Notes under the pieces: generated by a model | What the model was told of the DNA's origin: nothing | Databases searched by the model: none | The model's input: the letters and a program-made list of their open reading frames with translations, nothing else | Shown here: piece after piece, positions 44,262 to 54,396 of the stretch | How positions within the stretch are numbered: the first letter of the stretch is position 1 | How the letters are laid out: each line of letters opens with the position of its first letter | Translations under genes and position numbers: made by a program | DNA from: Cryptomeria japonica | Lineage: Eukaryota > Streptophyta > Pinopsida > Cupressales > Cupressaceae | Assembly: GCF_030272615.1 (NCBI RefSeq) | Contig: NC_081410.1 | Location: forward strand, 193,025,619-193,089,618 | DNA: 64,000 nt | Reading direction: 5' to 3'

Positions 44262-45180
44262 ATGATGGAGGATTTCAAAATTAAGATGAGGAATAAGATC
44301 CAAAATGCATTGGCTAGTTTGCGGAGGAATCCAAAATCTAAGGATGAATATGAAGAAGTCGGTGAAGAGCTTGAGGCAGAGGAAGCTGAGAGATCGGAAG
44401 ATGAAAGAGTAGACAGATTTATGAGAGCAGTGGCAAAAGTGAGTAAATTTCATAAAGTGGAGGTTTCAAACTTTTCCAGAACGTTGAACCCAAAAGATCC
44501 AATTGATTGGATTGGAGAGTTAGAAGACTACTTTGAGTTTGAGGATATTAAGGACCCGCAGAGAGGTTGGTTGGCACAAACTAAGTTGAAGGTTGCTGCC
44601 TTGTGGTGGAAAGAATTGCAGAGAGACAGAGTGGAGAATGGTGAATTAAATATCACTCAATGGAGGCAAATGGTGCAATAAGTTCATATCGGGACTCTCT
44701 GAGTTGGAATTGTTCAAGAAGTTGTAGAATCTAAAGCAGAGAAAAATGAGAGTGAAAGAGTATACTAAGGAATTCTACAAGGCGATGATTAGATTTGGAC
44801 ATAAAGAGATGGATAGAGAAAAGGTGGTGAGGTACATAAATGGAATTGCATTTAAGATTTAGGATGAGATGAGTATGTTGAGGATTTTCATAGTTGAAGA
44901 AGCTTACTAGTATGCTTTGAAGACTGAGGATAAGGTGAGAAGAAGATAGTAGAATAACCCTAAAGGAAAGGAGAAATGCAAAGGACAAATGAGTAGCAAT
45001 AAAAAGAAGCGGATTGTTGAAGAAGAATCAAAACCTAAGTGGAATAAAGAATTGGACCATAAAATATAGAGAAAAGGCAGTGACAGTAGCAGCAGAGACT
45101 TTCTCGATAAATGTTTCAAGTGTGGAGAGACCGGTCATAGATTCTATGAGTGTAAGTAGGGAATGGCAAAAAGTTGTATG
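44262..45180 (+). pseudogene. Gypsy-2 gag with zinc knuckle, broken
   Basis: The 139-codon open stretch 44262-44681 is a retrotrans_gag core: an acidic N-terminus, then 'FSRTLNPKDPIDWIGELE', 'KLKVAALWWKELQRDR' and 'NITQWRQMV'. After a stop the reading continues in shifted frames to a knuckle CFKCGETGHRFYEC at about 45113-45154, with correct C-x2-C-x4-H-x4-C spacing. This is the nucleocapsid end that binds element RNA. Confidence 0.85.
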
Positions 45181-45579
45181 GATAATGAGGAACTAAAAGG
45201 TGGAGTTACCAAAAATGAGTGTGCACTAGAGCAAGGAGAATCCCTCATGTTTAAAAGAATCCCGGTGGAGCAGAGCAGTGAAGATACCAGATCTACTGAG
45301 AGGAGGAGTCTTTTCCGGATTGTGTGCAAATCAGGTGGTAAGTGTTGCAAGGTTATTGTGGATACTGGGAGTACTTGTAATTTGACATCTGAGGAGATGG
45401 TAGAGAAACTTGGATGGAAGAGGCTTGATCATCCTTGTCCTTACAAGGTAAGTTGGTTACAAGATGATCAGAAGTTGGAGCTAAAAGAACAGTTTTTGTT
45501 GAGTTTTAATATTGGGCCTTTTAGGGATGAGGTCTTGTGTGATGTTTTGTGTATGAGTGCTTGTCATGTCTGGTTGTGA
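45163..45579 (+). pseudogene. Gypsy-2 aspartic protease
   Basis: A 138-codon stretch holds a retropepsin: 'KCCKVIVDTGSTCNLTS' with the catalytic D-T-G intact, then 'KVSWLQDDQKLELKEQF', 'GPFRDEVLCDVL' and 'SACHVWL'. Family members continue with LGRPW; here a TGA follows CHVWL and the reading resumes weakly. The sequence resembles chromovirus (Tekay/Reina-like) proteases. It would cleave gag in the particle. Confidence 0.85.
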
Positions 45580-45764
45580 AGACCCTGATAGTTTGATAGA
45601 AGAGCTATTTATGATTGTAGAAGAAACCTAATCACTATTGAGAAGGATGGGTAGAAGTTCATATTGGCTTCTTTAAGAGAGAAAGAGAAGGAGGTGAAGA
45701 ATCTGAGTCTCGAGAAGACTTACAGTGTTGAGAACTGGTTGTAGAGGTTATACCAGGAGGTGAT

Positions 45765-46070
45765 ATGAGGTTGCAGAAGGATCTGACATATAAGTCTGAT
45801 GGTAGGATGAAACCGGATGACATAAATCTTATGGTGACAAACCAAATGAAGTCTTGTGGCAGAAATAAACCAGAACTGCAACAAAAAGAGAGCAGTAAGC
45901 ATAGACAGTATACAGATTTGAAGCTAGGGAAGAGAAATAAAGAGAGGCATGAGTTAGAGAATCCCGTTAAGGTTCTAAAGGATCTAAGGAAGAGGTTTGC
46001 AGATAAGGAGGATGTTTGGATCAAGAGTGAGCATGGGATCTATATCCCGAATCCTTTTCGATGTTCATGA
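45765..46070 (+). pseudogene. Gypsy-2 charged linker ORF
   Basis: A 101-codon open stretch, very rich in Lys, Arg and Glu, sits where the protease-RT linker lies in full-length relatives. It ends in 'VWIKSEHGIYIPNPFRCS'. No RT motif follows. The 3' LTR starts 40 bases later, so RT, RNase H and integrase have been deleted as a block. Confidence 0.55.
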
Positions 46071-46109
46071 GTTGCCTCTCATAGAACATCTCTTTCTACT
46101 TGGGGTGTC

Positions 46110-46936
46110 TGATGCAAGAGCATCCTTGATCTATGAGAAATCTTGCATCAACCAAAAACATTTCTTTTAGTTTAGTTCTTGTTCAGTTCATTGTATAGTT
46201 TTTTGTGTTCCTACCGATATGTTCCAGTGGTGGCTTGCTTTTCATTGCAGATCTTATTTTTGGCTTCCAGGCTGGTTCATGTGCCTAATTCCAGATTCTC
46301 AATTCATTTGCATTATTTTTTGGCTAGTTATTGCTCCTGGTTTGACTGTTTCTGGGTTTTGGGACTGTTCTTGAGCTTACTAGTTGGTTTTCCTTCATTT
46401 TCGGAGCAATTCCTTAGCATGTGGATCTATTCGGGGTCTTGTCCAATGTTCTTTGGCATGTGGTTGACCTTCCTATCAATCCATACTTCTTGGCTATTAT
46501 TTTTTGAAGGAATTTATTTCATTCTTAGGGTCGACTTATTTACATGTTTTATTTTCCTGCATTGGTGAATGTAATCTTTTGTGGCCGACCCAGATATGTT
46601 CTGGAGGGTATATATATGCTATTATATAATCATTTGGAAGGAAAAGAGAGTTAGTAAGAGGAATATGTAATTTTAGATTCATGATTAGCGATTCAGATGA
46701 CTTTGAGAGTTCTGGTCGGGCTGTAATCTAGCATGTTAGCCGACATGTAACCAGTTGTTTACTGGATGTTCTATGATGAATGTATGATGAGAACCAATTA
46801 GTTACTGGAGGTTCTATGAGCATAATATGATCTAAATGTGTATTTTTTTTATGTTTTCCTACTGCTTCTGTTGTGTTACTCTTGTTACATGAGTCGGTTC
46901 GTTCTCTTTGAGGATTCACCAGTCATGGTTGCATCA
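46110..46936 (+). repeat. Gypsy-2 3' LTR
   Basis: 827 bp, partner of 43211-44038, preceded by tacttggggtgtc as a weak purine tract. TSD cttta follows. Confidence 0.92.
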
Positions 46937-46941
46937 CTTTA

Positions 46942-47431
46942 TCTCTCAACAGCAGCAGGGGATGCTTCTCTATTGCTACATCAGGGTTTCGAGCCTCCCC
47001 TATTCTTTCCACACTGAAATAGTCTTCTGGAAATGGAATAATCATATTATTATCGACACTTTCCACAACTTCTTCTAAATTATCCAAAAATTCCTCCTTA
47101 AAAATGCTCCTACATAATTGAATGGCTTCATCCTTTTGAGTACCTACAACTAGCAATATGGAAATAAAAGTAGCAAGAATATCATAGTTTACTTAGTAAC
47201 AATATTCATTGTTTATGTGTCCCTCTCCTATAATATCCCTTACTAATTGACTCGCCAAAGCATCCAATTCATTCAAAATCTTTCCCCATCTCTCAAATTT
47301 GACTTCTCCCTTGAATGCCATCAGTCTGTTGTCATCTGCAGACACCAATCGTAAGTTTGACTACATAATCTTTGCTTTTCCAATCCTTTAAACTTTCTTC
47401 GTAATAAAACTAACTTACTTTCGACACATAT
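46942..47431 (-). pseudogene. Unidentified ORF, N-terminal and middle part
   Basis: The - strand reads 'SNLRLVSADDNRLMAF', 'ERWGKILNELDALASQLV' and 'RDIIGEGHINNEYCY', then one TAA. It continues 'TQKDEAIQLCRSIFKEE', 'EVVESVDNNMIIPFPEDY' and 'IEKHPLLLLRD' up to the Gypsy-2 insertion, and on to 42890-43205. About 250 codons can be followed. It has no knuckle, RT or protease motif. It is a protein of unknown family, once coding, in a unit with a LINE-like tail. Confidence 0.55.
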
Positions 47432-47549
47432 ACCTAAAAATACTAGCTAGTTTGGTATCTTTAAATCTACAAGATATCCAAAAAATGGTATTTTTGCATG
47501 CCACGACACGTATGAAGAGTCTATTACTTATGGATTAATAATTCTATCA

Positions 47550-49402
47550 CTTTTTTGCTCGATAAAAGGCCGAAGCCAAGATTTTATAAATATTTAAAAG
47601 GGAGTATTACATCTGCTTTTCGGATCAAAATACTCTGGATTATGATCCAGAACTACATCAGATGTAGTAGATTACATATACTTGCCAAACTCAAAAACTT
47701 TCAAGCAATAAACTAAAACTAATCATATAGCTATAGATAAAAAGATAGAGAAAGCCCAAATATCTATAATTAAAATGATGGAGAAAGTTCAGAAGCGACA
47801 AGGAATATTTGAAATTCATAAAACTGGTCCGACCCAATTTGAACTCCATCTAGACAACCATTTCTCCAAACTACTATCTAGCCATAGCTGGAAACATTGT
47901 ATAAAAATGCGAAAGATCTGGATCAAGGGTGGAATGGCTCTCCTTTGGAGCCTCCATTTCCTTCTTTCTTCTAAGTTCCTCCCAGCCTCCCTCCTGGAAG
48001 GGATTCTCTTGTATTGGGATCAGGGGGACCCTCGAGAGTCCCATGCTCCTCACCACTTCCTTTCGAGTAACTTGACAACTACTAATGGTGCTCATCTTGA
48101 CCGAATTCTTTAGAGGCACTTCTATTTTTTTTTATTCTTCCATTATCCTAGGATTTGAAGGAGAAGAATCTGCCTCTTGCTTATCTTCCTTACCCTTGCA
48201 AACCTCCTTGTTCAAGTCTTTCAAATACGGTTTCTCTCGACCACTCAATGAAGATTCATTATCTGTGATCTCTTTTTGAGTGCTCCCCACATCCTTCTCG
48301 ACTGAATAATGAAGAGGGGAAACCTCCCTCCACCAAGATGCCTTCCTATTGATATTTTGTTTATCACATTTGGCTGCTAAATGCCTAGTTTGGAAGCATT
48401 TTATGCGTCTAAAGGGAATACCTTCATAATCCACTAACTGAACCCACATCCCTTTACTGGATTGTAGTACTATTTTTGTGGGAGGGGCCTTAGATGAATC
48501 CATTTCCACTAAGATGTGTGCATAAGTGGTGTGAAAATAATCCAAACAACCCTTATTTGCCCCTAAAAATTTCCCCAAAGAATCACCCACAACTTTGAAA
48601 CAAGATTCGAACCAGAGTTGTAATGGTAAATTAGGGAGTTTTACCCATATCGGGATCCGATGAAAAGATTCAATAACTAGGTTAAAATTTGGATACCATG
48701 GTTTGAGTAGCAGAGTATGTTTCTCCTCCCAGCTCTAGAATTATTTGCAAAAGATTTTGTTCCTATCCTCCAAGTTGTCAAAGATTACCACGAAGAAACC
48801 TCGAGCACCTGGATAAATCCGCAAATTCCCCTCCAAAATAGGGCCCCTGGTCTCTGAGATCCACTTGTGAAGCTCACCAAGGCTTGATCATAAGCCTTGA
48901 AACCTTCCTATCAATCCCAACTCAACAAAGTATTATTCATTTTCATAAACCTCCTTGGCAATCTCTGCATCCAAATTTATAGTTGCCCTAGCAGTTGCTT
49001 GCTCTTCCCAACACTCAAGAAAGTCGCTATTGTGGGCACCCCTGAAGCCAAATAACTACCAATTTTCTTTCTTCTCTCTTTTCTCCTTATTAAAAGGGGA
49101 AGCCATCAACCTATGACCCACCCTACCTGCCTCTGAGAGGAACACTTTCCTATTATTGCAGAAGGCATTTCCCCTTTCTCATAACCCTCGAGCTAAATAT
49201 TTCTAGCCACCTCAGATCCCCTGCAACCAGAACCACCATCACATTGAGGGTAACGTGGGAAGGACACAAATGACGACCCATGTTTCCACTCCCTCCCACC
49301 AGAAGAACTTGCCGAAAGCTTGGTAGACGTAGGGATGCATTGTGATGACATCGAGAGAGCTTTTTTAAAATTTCCAAATATATTAAATATTTTTAAAATT
49401 GC
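47550..49402 (-). mobile_element. ORF1-only LINE copy 2
   Basis: A perfect 15-bp duplication, ttaataattctatca, flanks the unit (47535-47549 and 49403-49417). On the - strand the 3' end reads ggcttcggccttttatcgag plus an A-run. The 1.85-kb insert encodes an ORF1 protein, then about 0.6 kb of C-terminus and 3' untranslated DNA. No endonuclease, RT or RNase H is found. It has the same layout as copy 1 at 33414-40576, so ORF2 loss is probably a family trait. Confidence 0.85.
48132..48950 (-). pseudogene. LINE ORF1 protein (DUF4283 plus knuckle), copy 2
   Basis: On the - strand DUF4283 blocks are read from about 48930: 'GELHKWISETRGPILEG', 'ARGFFVVIFDNLEDRNK', 'HTLLLKPWYPNF' and 'IPIWVKLPNLPLQLWF'. 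In the 152-codon stretch 48590-48132 follow 'MGDSLGKFLGANKGCLD' and 'AHILVEMDSSKAPPTKI'. The knuckle RIKCFQTRHLAAKC has Arg in place of the first Cys. An acidic tail ends near 48132 and a further stretch (48119-47874) may be its C-terminus. A stop near 48740 breaks the frame. Confidence 0.8.
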
Positions 49403-49439
49403 TTAATAATTCTATCATTATGAGCTAAATAACTCTCTT

Positions 49440-49990
49440 ATTAATTTAAACTCTTCTCAATTCTTCCAAGGGCCCCACCTACCATCTCTAACACTACTTG
49501 GAAATGAGTGACATTTATGTCCACTCAGCATATCTTGCTAATCATACCTCAACCCCAAAGATTCATTCCCTTAATACGATTTTTGGTTACGTAGATTGGA
49601 ATCTAAATTTGCACTATTCCCTATCCATTTAATTAATCTTCACAACATACCTTCTCTATTATATTTCTATCAGCTCCAAGGTTGGCAAGTTTATTTGCCT
49701 CTGTATTCCCCTACAATTCTATGGGCAATTCAAATGAATTCAAATTGAAAGCCTACTCTAGCAAGCTGATTAATCTGGACCTTCCTGGAATGCCCTACTA
49801 TTCTAGGGAAATGAAATGGAAGGAACGAGTTGGAAATAAACCAAAAACCCTACAACAAGCTCCCTTTAAAATGGTAGGGGCAATTGAATTGAAACCTAGA
49901 TGAATTAAAGTTGAAACAAGCTAGAAATAAAATGAAAGGAATACTAGATTAATACACCTGCTAGATTAAGCACTCAAAAAACATTCTTTA
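49440..49990 (-). pseudogene. LINE RNase H tail remnant
   Basis: On the - strand 'SFELPIEL' stop 'GNTEANKLANLGADRNII' (about 49740-49660) matches the last RNase H helix of plant LINEs ('REGN.VADKLANLG'). It is followed by about 200 bases that look like a LINE C-terminus. It belongs to an older LINE than the one at 50018-56390, whose own RNase H is at 50239-50487. The ORF1-only LINE copy 2 landed in this remnant. Confidence 0.5.
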
Positions 49991-50238
49991 CTATTGGAAG
50001 GTTTATAAGACAACATAATTTTTTTTTAAAAATCGTATTGATTCACCTTGTAGGGTAGGTTACACCCTACTTTAATAATTATTACTACTAAAAAGGGAAG
50101 CCATACTTTCTTTCATTACTCAACCAAACCACCAAACAAGTTCCCTACGGGGGCGCCCTCTGCATGCACAGAGGTACAGGTGGTAACAACAACCATTGGG
50201 AACTTTAGGATCAACGAGTTAACATGCAAGCCACCCAG

Positions 50239-50487
50239 TTAGGATAGTAACAACTGAACATGGAAATGAAGGATGGAACGAAGGATGAAGCAAGCAAGGA
50301 AGGAAATGTGATTTATCAATATATCATCAAAATAATCCAATAATTCTATGGCTCTTTCCAACCTAGAGTTTAGTTTCCAATTTGGAGTACTCTTCAACGT
50401 AATTGCATTGATGATTGTTTGTGAGTCACCTTCTATGGCCAATTTTTTGATGTCAAGATCTTTACTTAACAATGATCCTTTTGTCAA
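50239..50487 (-). pseudogene. LINE-E RNase H domain
   Basis: An 82-codon stretch, 'KDLDIKKLAIEGDSQTII' then 'LKSTPNWKLNSRLERAIE' and 'DILINHISF', matches the second half of the RVT_3 RNase H of plant LINEs: E-G-D-S/A, then ..W.......I, then ...HV.RE. The N-terminal Asp motif is not readable in this frame. It would degrade template RNA during integration. Confidence 0.75.
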
Positions 50488-50781
50488 TGCTTCTAATTCT
50501 GCAATGTTTTTTGTGACCCTACCAATAGGTCTAGCTAATTTGACACAAATAGAACCATGCCAATCATGAATGACACATCCAATTCTAGAAATCCTAGTAT
50601 TACCTCTAGATGCACCATCAAAGTTAAGTTTATACCAACCAAAGTTTGGTCTTGACCGCTTACATTGTTCCCTTAGAAGTTTACTCTCTTTCCCCCTTTA
50701 CCATAATGTGGAGGAATTAGTAAACCATACCATTCTTTCCCGATTTTACTATCCCATATAGAGAAAACACGATCCTTTAAG

Positions 50782-51782
50782 TTATCGTTTTTGTCTGTTA
50801 TTGGTCGTTTCTATTATAACTGTTTCTGTTTTATTAAATAGGTTTTTTACTTCCATTTTCTTACTTTGGAAGATTCTCCTACTCCTTTCTTTACAAACTT
50901 CACATACCAAAATAGAGGGAGTTATTCTCCAAATTAGTTTATAAAGGCTATTTTTGCATATGTTTGGCCAACTCTTCAAAGTATCCATTAGATTGTTTGA
51001 TAATGCTATATTCCAATCTAATTTCCTGCATAGCCAATTCCAACATCTTGAGGTGTAAGGATATTTCATTAAAAGATGATTTATAGTTTCTTCTTTTGCT
51101 TCACATAGTATGCATCTTGAAGGGCCTTCAAAACCAAGTTTTCTAAACCAATTTGTTGTCATAATTCTTTTTTGTAGTGCTGCCCATGAAAACATTCCTG
51201 TTTTGGTAAACATACTTTATCCCAACACAAATGCAAGGGGATTTCTATCCTCTCCCATTGTTGTGAATTAATCAATTCCACATAGCCATCTTCAACTTTA
51301 TATTCTCCATTGTTAGAACCTAGCCAAATTAATCTATCCCCTCCTTTTTTAATAGTGAGTTGCCTAGATGCTAGGATGCCTCTTAGTTTTTTGTTTTGTT
51401 TTTGTTTTGCCTCTGTTAGAAGTGTATCATCCAAGTCCTTCCACCTCCATCTGAGTGCATAATCCTCACTAGGGCATTCTATACAATCCTTTAGATATCT
51501 GCCCCAAAGATCTTTTAACACCTCTTTAATTCTCGAGGAGATGGAGATATTATCTAAAGCTGTATACCCACCCAAAGAGTTTCTCCAAAAGAGAGCCTTA
51601 TTACCCTCTGTTATGTCCCAAGTAATTCTCTCTATAATCAATTTCCTATAGTTTAAGATGAAGTTATATACCCTAGACCCTTTTGGGGGGTTTGTTGTTC
51701 TGAAGACATTACTTAGGTTTGATCCATTCAAATACTTCTTTTGAAGAATCTTAACCCATTTTTTGTTATGTTCTCTATACAT
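50782..51782 (-). pseudogene. LINE-E zf-RVT region
   Basis: Two overlapping - strand stretches (207 and 143 codons, joined near 51180 by a frameshift) cover the region after the RT. They include 'NKKWVKILQKKYLNGSNL', 'NKALFWRNSLGGYTALDN' and 'GEYKVEDGYVELI'. The zf-RVT itself is 'GPSRCILCEAKEETINHL' followed by 'LMKYPYTSRCWNWL' (family C-x2-C..E...H....C). The third zinc ligand after the His is Tyr where Cys is usual. Confidence 0.85.
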
Positions 51783-52329
51783 TTTCCAAACTAATTTTTC
51801 CCCTAATGCCTTACTCTGCCAACTTAGATTTTTAAGCCCTATACCTCTTGACTCAGTTAGCTTACAAATTTTATCCTAGATGATTACCGCTACTTTTCTA
51901 TCTTCTGATACCCCTACTAGTAGAAAGTCCTCATTTTCTTATCCACTTTTGCTTTGACACCTTGTGTTAAAGGAAAGCAAGACATTTGATAGGTGGGGAT
52001 TGCAGAAAGGACTGATTTCAACATTGTAGCTCTGCCAACATTAAATAATCATTTTCCTTTCCATGAATCCATCTTGCGCTCCATTTTTGTCACAATTGGA
52101 TCACCATAGTTTATTTACCTTGCTCCCTCTATCCAGAGATAATCCGTAATATCTACAAGGAAAATTTCCTTTTTAAAGCCTAATACTTGATAAATTTCTT
52201 CCTCTCTTCAGGTATTTATATTCAAAAAGTAAATTTCTAATTTGTTTGCATTAACCATTTGACCCGAGGCCTTTGTATATTTCTTTAAAATTGTCTTGAA
52301 TGCTTTGGCCTCTATCTTGCTCCCTTTGT

Positions 52330-52990
52330 CAAAGAGCAAATTGTCATATGCAAACTATCAATGAGCTATGTTTGCAACTCCCTCTATTACCTTAATCCCT
52401 CTCATTTTCCCTTGAGTTCAAGCACTACTAATTGCCCTACCAAATGCTTTTGCCATGATTATAAATAGAAAAGGTGAGATTGGGTCCCCTTGTCTTAGCC
52501 CTCTCGAAATATAAAAATACCCTTAAGGGGATCCATTAATCAATATGGAGAACCTGGGACTGGATATGCAACTAAAGATTAAGTTTATATATTGTTTAGC
52601 AAAACCAAAAGCTTCCATACACTCGCATAAAAATATCCAGTCTACTTTATCACATGCCTTTTTAATATCAAGTTTTACTAGCATGCTAGGTTCTAGGTTC
52701 TGTTGGACAGAGTGAATTGTTTCCTGCACTATGATCACTCCATCCAAGATGTATTTGCTAGCAACAAATCTTGTTTGTTCTTCTGAAATAATGGAGGGTA
52801 ATTTTTTTTAAGTCTATTTGCTAGTGTTTTTGATAACACTTTATATATTGTATTACAAAGTGAGATTGGTTTGTAGTCATCTAATTCTTCCACTTTGTCT
52901 TTTTTATGGATGGGTGTGACAAAAGTGTTATTGATCTCCCTTAGAATTATACCTAAGTTTCTCATGTTTTCTATTACTTTCATCATTTCT
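52330..52990 (-). pseudogene. LINE-E reverse transcriptase
   Basis: On the - strand 'NNTFVTPIHKKDKVEELD' and 'YKPISLCNTIYKVLSKTL' (52986-52735) are RT motifs 1-2. 'LVKLDIKKACDKVDWIFL' is motif A with the catalytic Asp kept. 'SPRFSILINGSPKG' follows, and motif B is frame-shifted ('DKGTQSHLF' for RQGDPLSPYLF). The catalytic F-A-D-D reads FAYD at 52343-52354, so one essential Asp is Tyr. Several frameshifts occur. The enzyme is inactive. Confidence 0.85.
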
Positions 52991-53064
52991 ATTCCTAAAA
53001 AAGGCCAACATTTTTGAAAGAAGCATGTTGGGAAACCATCAAGCCCAGATGCCTAATCAGAGTG

Positions 53065-54265
53065 TTATTGGTTCAATGCAACTTCTATCTCCACTAAAGA
53101 AAATCTACTGGTAAGCATTTTGTTCTCTTCCTCTATAATTATTTTAGGTATATTTTCTAACATGTACTGTTGTGAATTTAAATTTGAACAATCCCAATTA
53201 TTTAGGGTGTTCTTGAAGAAATTGACTATTTCTCGTGCTACTTTTCTAGGGTCTTCCACTATGTTACTCCTAATTTCTTTTATTTTTGGAGATTATGTTA
53301 ATATTTTTTCTTTGTTTGGTACTATTATGAAAATATCTTGAGTTTGTATCACCTTTGCTCAACCAAATTTCTCTAGATTTTTGTTTCCAATATATTTCTT
53401 TTGTTGTCAATGTGTCTTTGTACCTATGCAATAACTCTTTTTCTCTGACATATTTTCATGACCCATTCCATCTTTTATAAGAATTTCATTTACTTTATCT
53501 AGTTCTGCTTCTAATTCTTCCTTTTCTATAAAAATATTTTTGAAGTTCACCTTGTTCTATTAAAGTATTTTATGTTTTAACTTTTTCAACTTTAAAATGA
53601 AACAAAATATTTTAGAACTAGAGAATTGTTCCTCCTTCCATCATTTTTCTACCAAGTTTAAGAACTCTTTATCCTGAAACCACATGCTCTCAAACTTGAA
53701 AGGACAATTTCTAGGTCTCTTCTTCTCCCCCAATTCCAATGAGATTGGAAGTGATTAGAGCTTGCTGTAGTTAAAATCAAGGAACTTAGTATAATACTAA
53801 TCTTTGTTAAATTTCCTTTAAAGAAAAATATGTCTAATTTTTTTGCAATATGGTTGAAACCTTGCCTCCTGTTATTCCAGGTAAAAGTTCCATTATTCAT
53901 TCTAATATTCATCAGAATATTATTCCTCGCCCATTCTCCGAAATCTTTTTGTGCATGTGACTCATGTTGAATGCCTCCTTTTTTCTCCGTAAGCTCCAAA
54001 ATTCCATAAAATCTTCTCCAAGGTTCAAGTTTTTATCAGGATTATGTATCATAAAGTTTTCTAACTCAGCCCATACATTCCTTTTACCAATGGTACTAAT
54101 AGGTTCATATACATTAATAAGGAAGAAGCATAAATAATTATTTATACTTCTCACCCATCCACCCTGCCAATGAGTATTGTTTATAACTGCCTCGAAATAG
54201 ACCCTCCTGGGATCCCATAAGATGGCTAAACCTCCAACAACCCCTTCTACTAGAGTATATTCCAC
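53065..54265 (-). pseudogene. LINE-E endonuclease and linker
   Basis: From 54265 the - strand gives 'GGLAILWDPRRVYFEAV', 'FLINVYEPISTIGKRNVW' and 'NLGEDFMEFWSLRRKK' (family 'LGGDFN...'), then in another frame 'EKKGGIQHESHAQKDF', 'MNNGTFTWNNRRQGFNH' and 'FFKGNL'. This is the APE-like endonuclease of ORF2. The catalytic G-D-F-N is changed to E-D-F-M. After it a Lys/Glu-rich linker runs to 53065. The N-terminal 'W-N-x-R-G' motif is readable only weakly near 54410 ('NVRGLNAPN' style). Confidence 0.8.
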
Positions 54266-54396
54266 TTCCCATATTCCTAGCTTCTTGCTATACTTACTCC
54301 AATCTCCTTCCCTATGTTTGGTTTCCTATATCATAACCATCTCTGAATTAAGAGTTGTTAAACTGCGCTTAATTGGGTGCTACTTGTTAGGGGCAT

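Larger units (their letters stand above)
43211..46936 (+). mobile_element. Gypsy-2: small chromovirus-like Gypsy with gag and protease only
   Basis: LTRs at 43211-44038 and 46110-46936 (828 and 827 bp) start TGATG and end GCATCA. The duplication cttta is at 43206-43210 and 46937-46941. A primer site of tRNA-iMet type follows the 5' LTR. The 2.07-kb interior holds gag, one zinc knuckle and a protease, then about 0.5 kb of linker and no RT or integrase. It is an internally deleted, non-autonomous Gypsy. Confidence 0.92.
42033..47431 (-). mobile_element. Unidentified ORF unit with LINE-like 3' tail (interrupted by Gypsy-2)
   Basis: The left end on the - strand reads ggcttcggcctattatcaat followed by an A-run (42036-42052 on +). 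This is very like the tail of the ORF1-only LINE at 47550 (ggcttcggccttttatcgag, A-run). An 8-bp match, acctaaaa, at 42025-42032 and 47432-47439 may be the target duplication, but it is short. Without Gypsy-2 the unit is about 1.67 kb, close to the size of the two ORF1-only LINEs. It encodes one broken protein. Confidence 0.45.

Noticed and set aside
44046-44453. - strand 135-codon ORF across the Gypsy-2 gag start
   Set aside because: Antisense shadow of the gag frame and leader; no domain.
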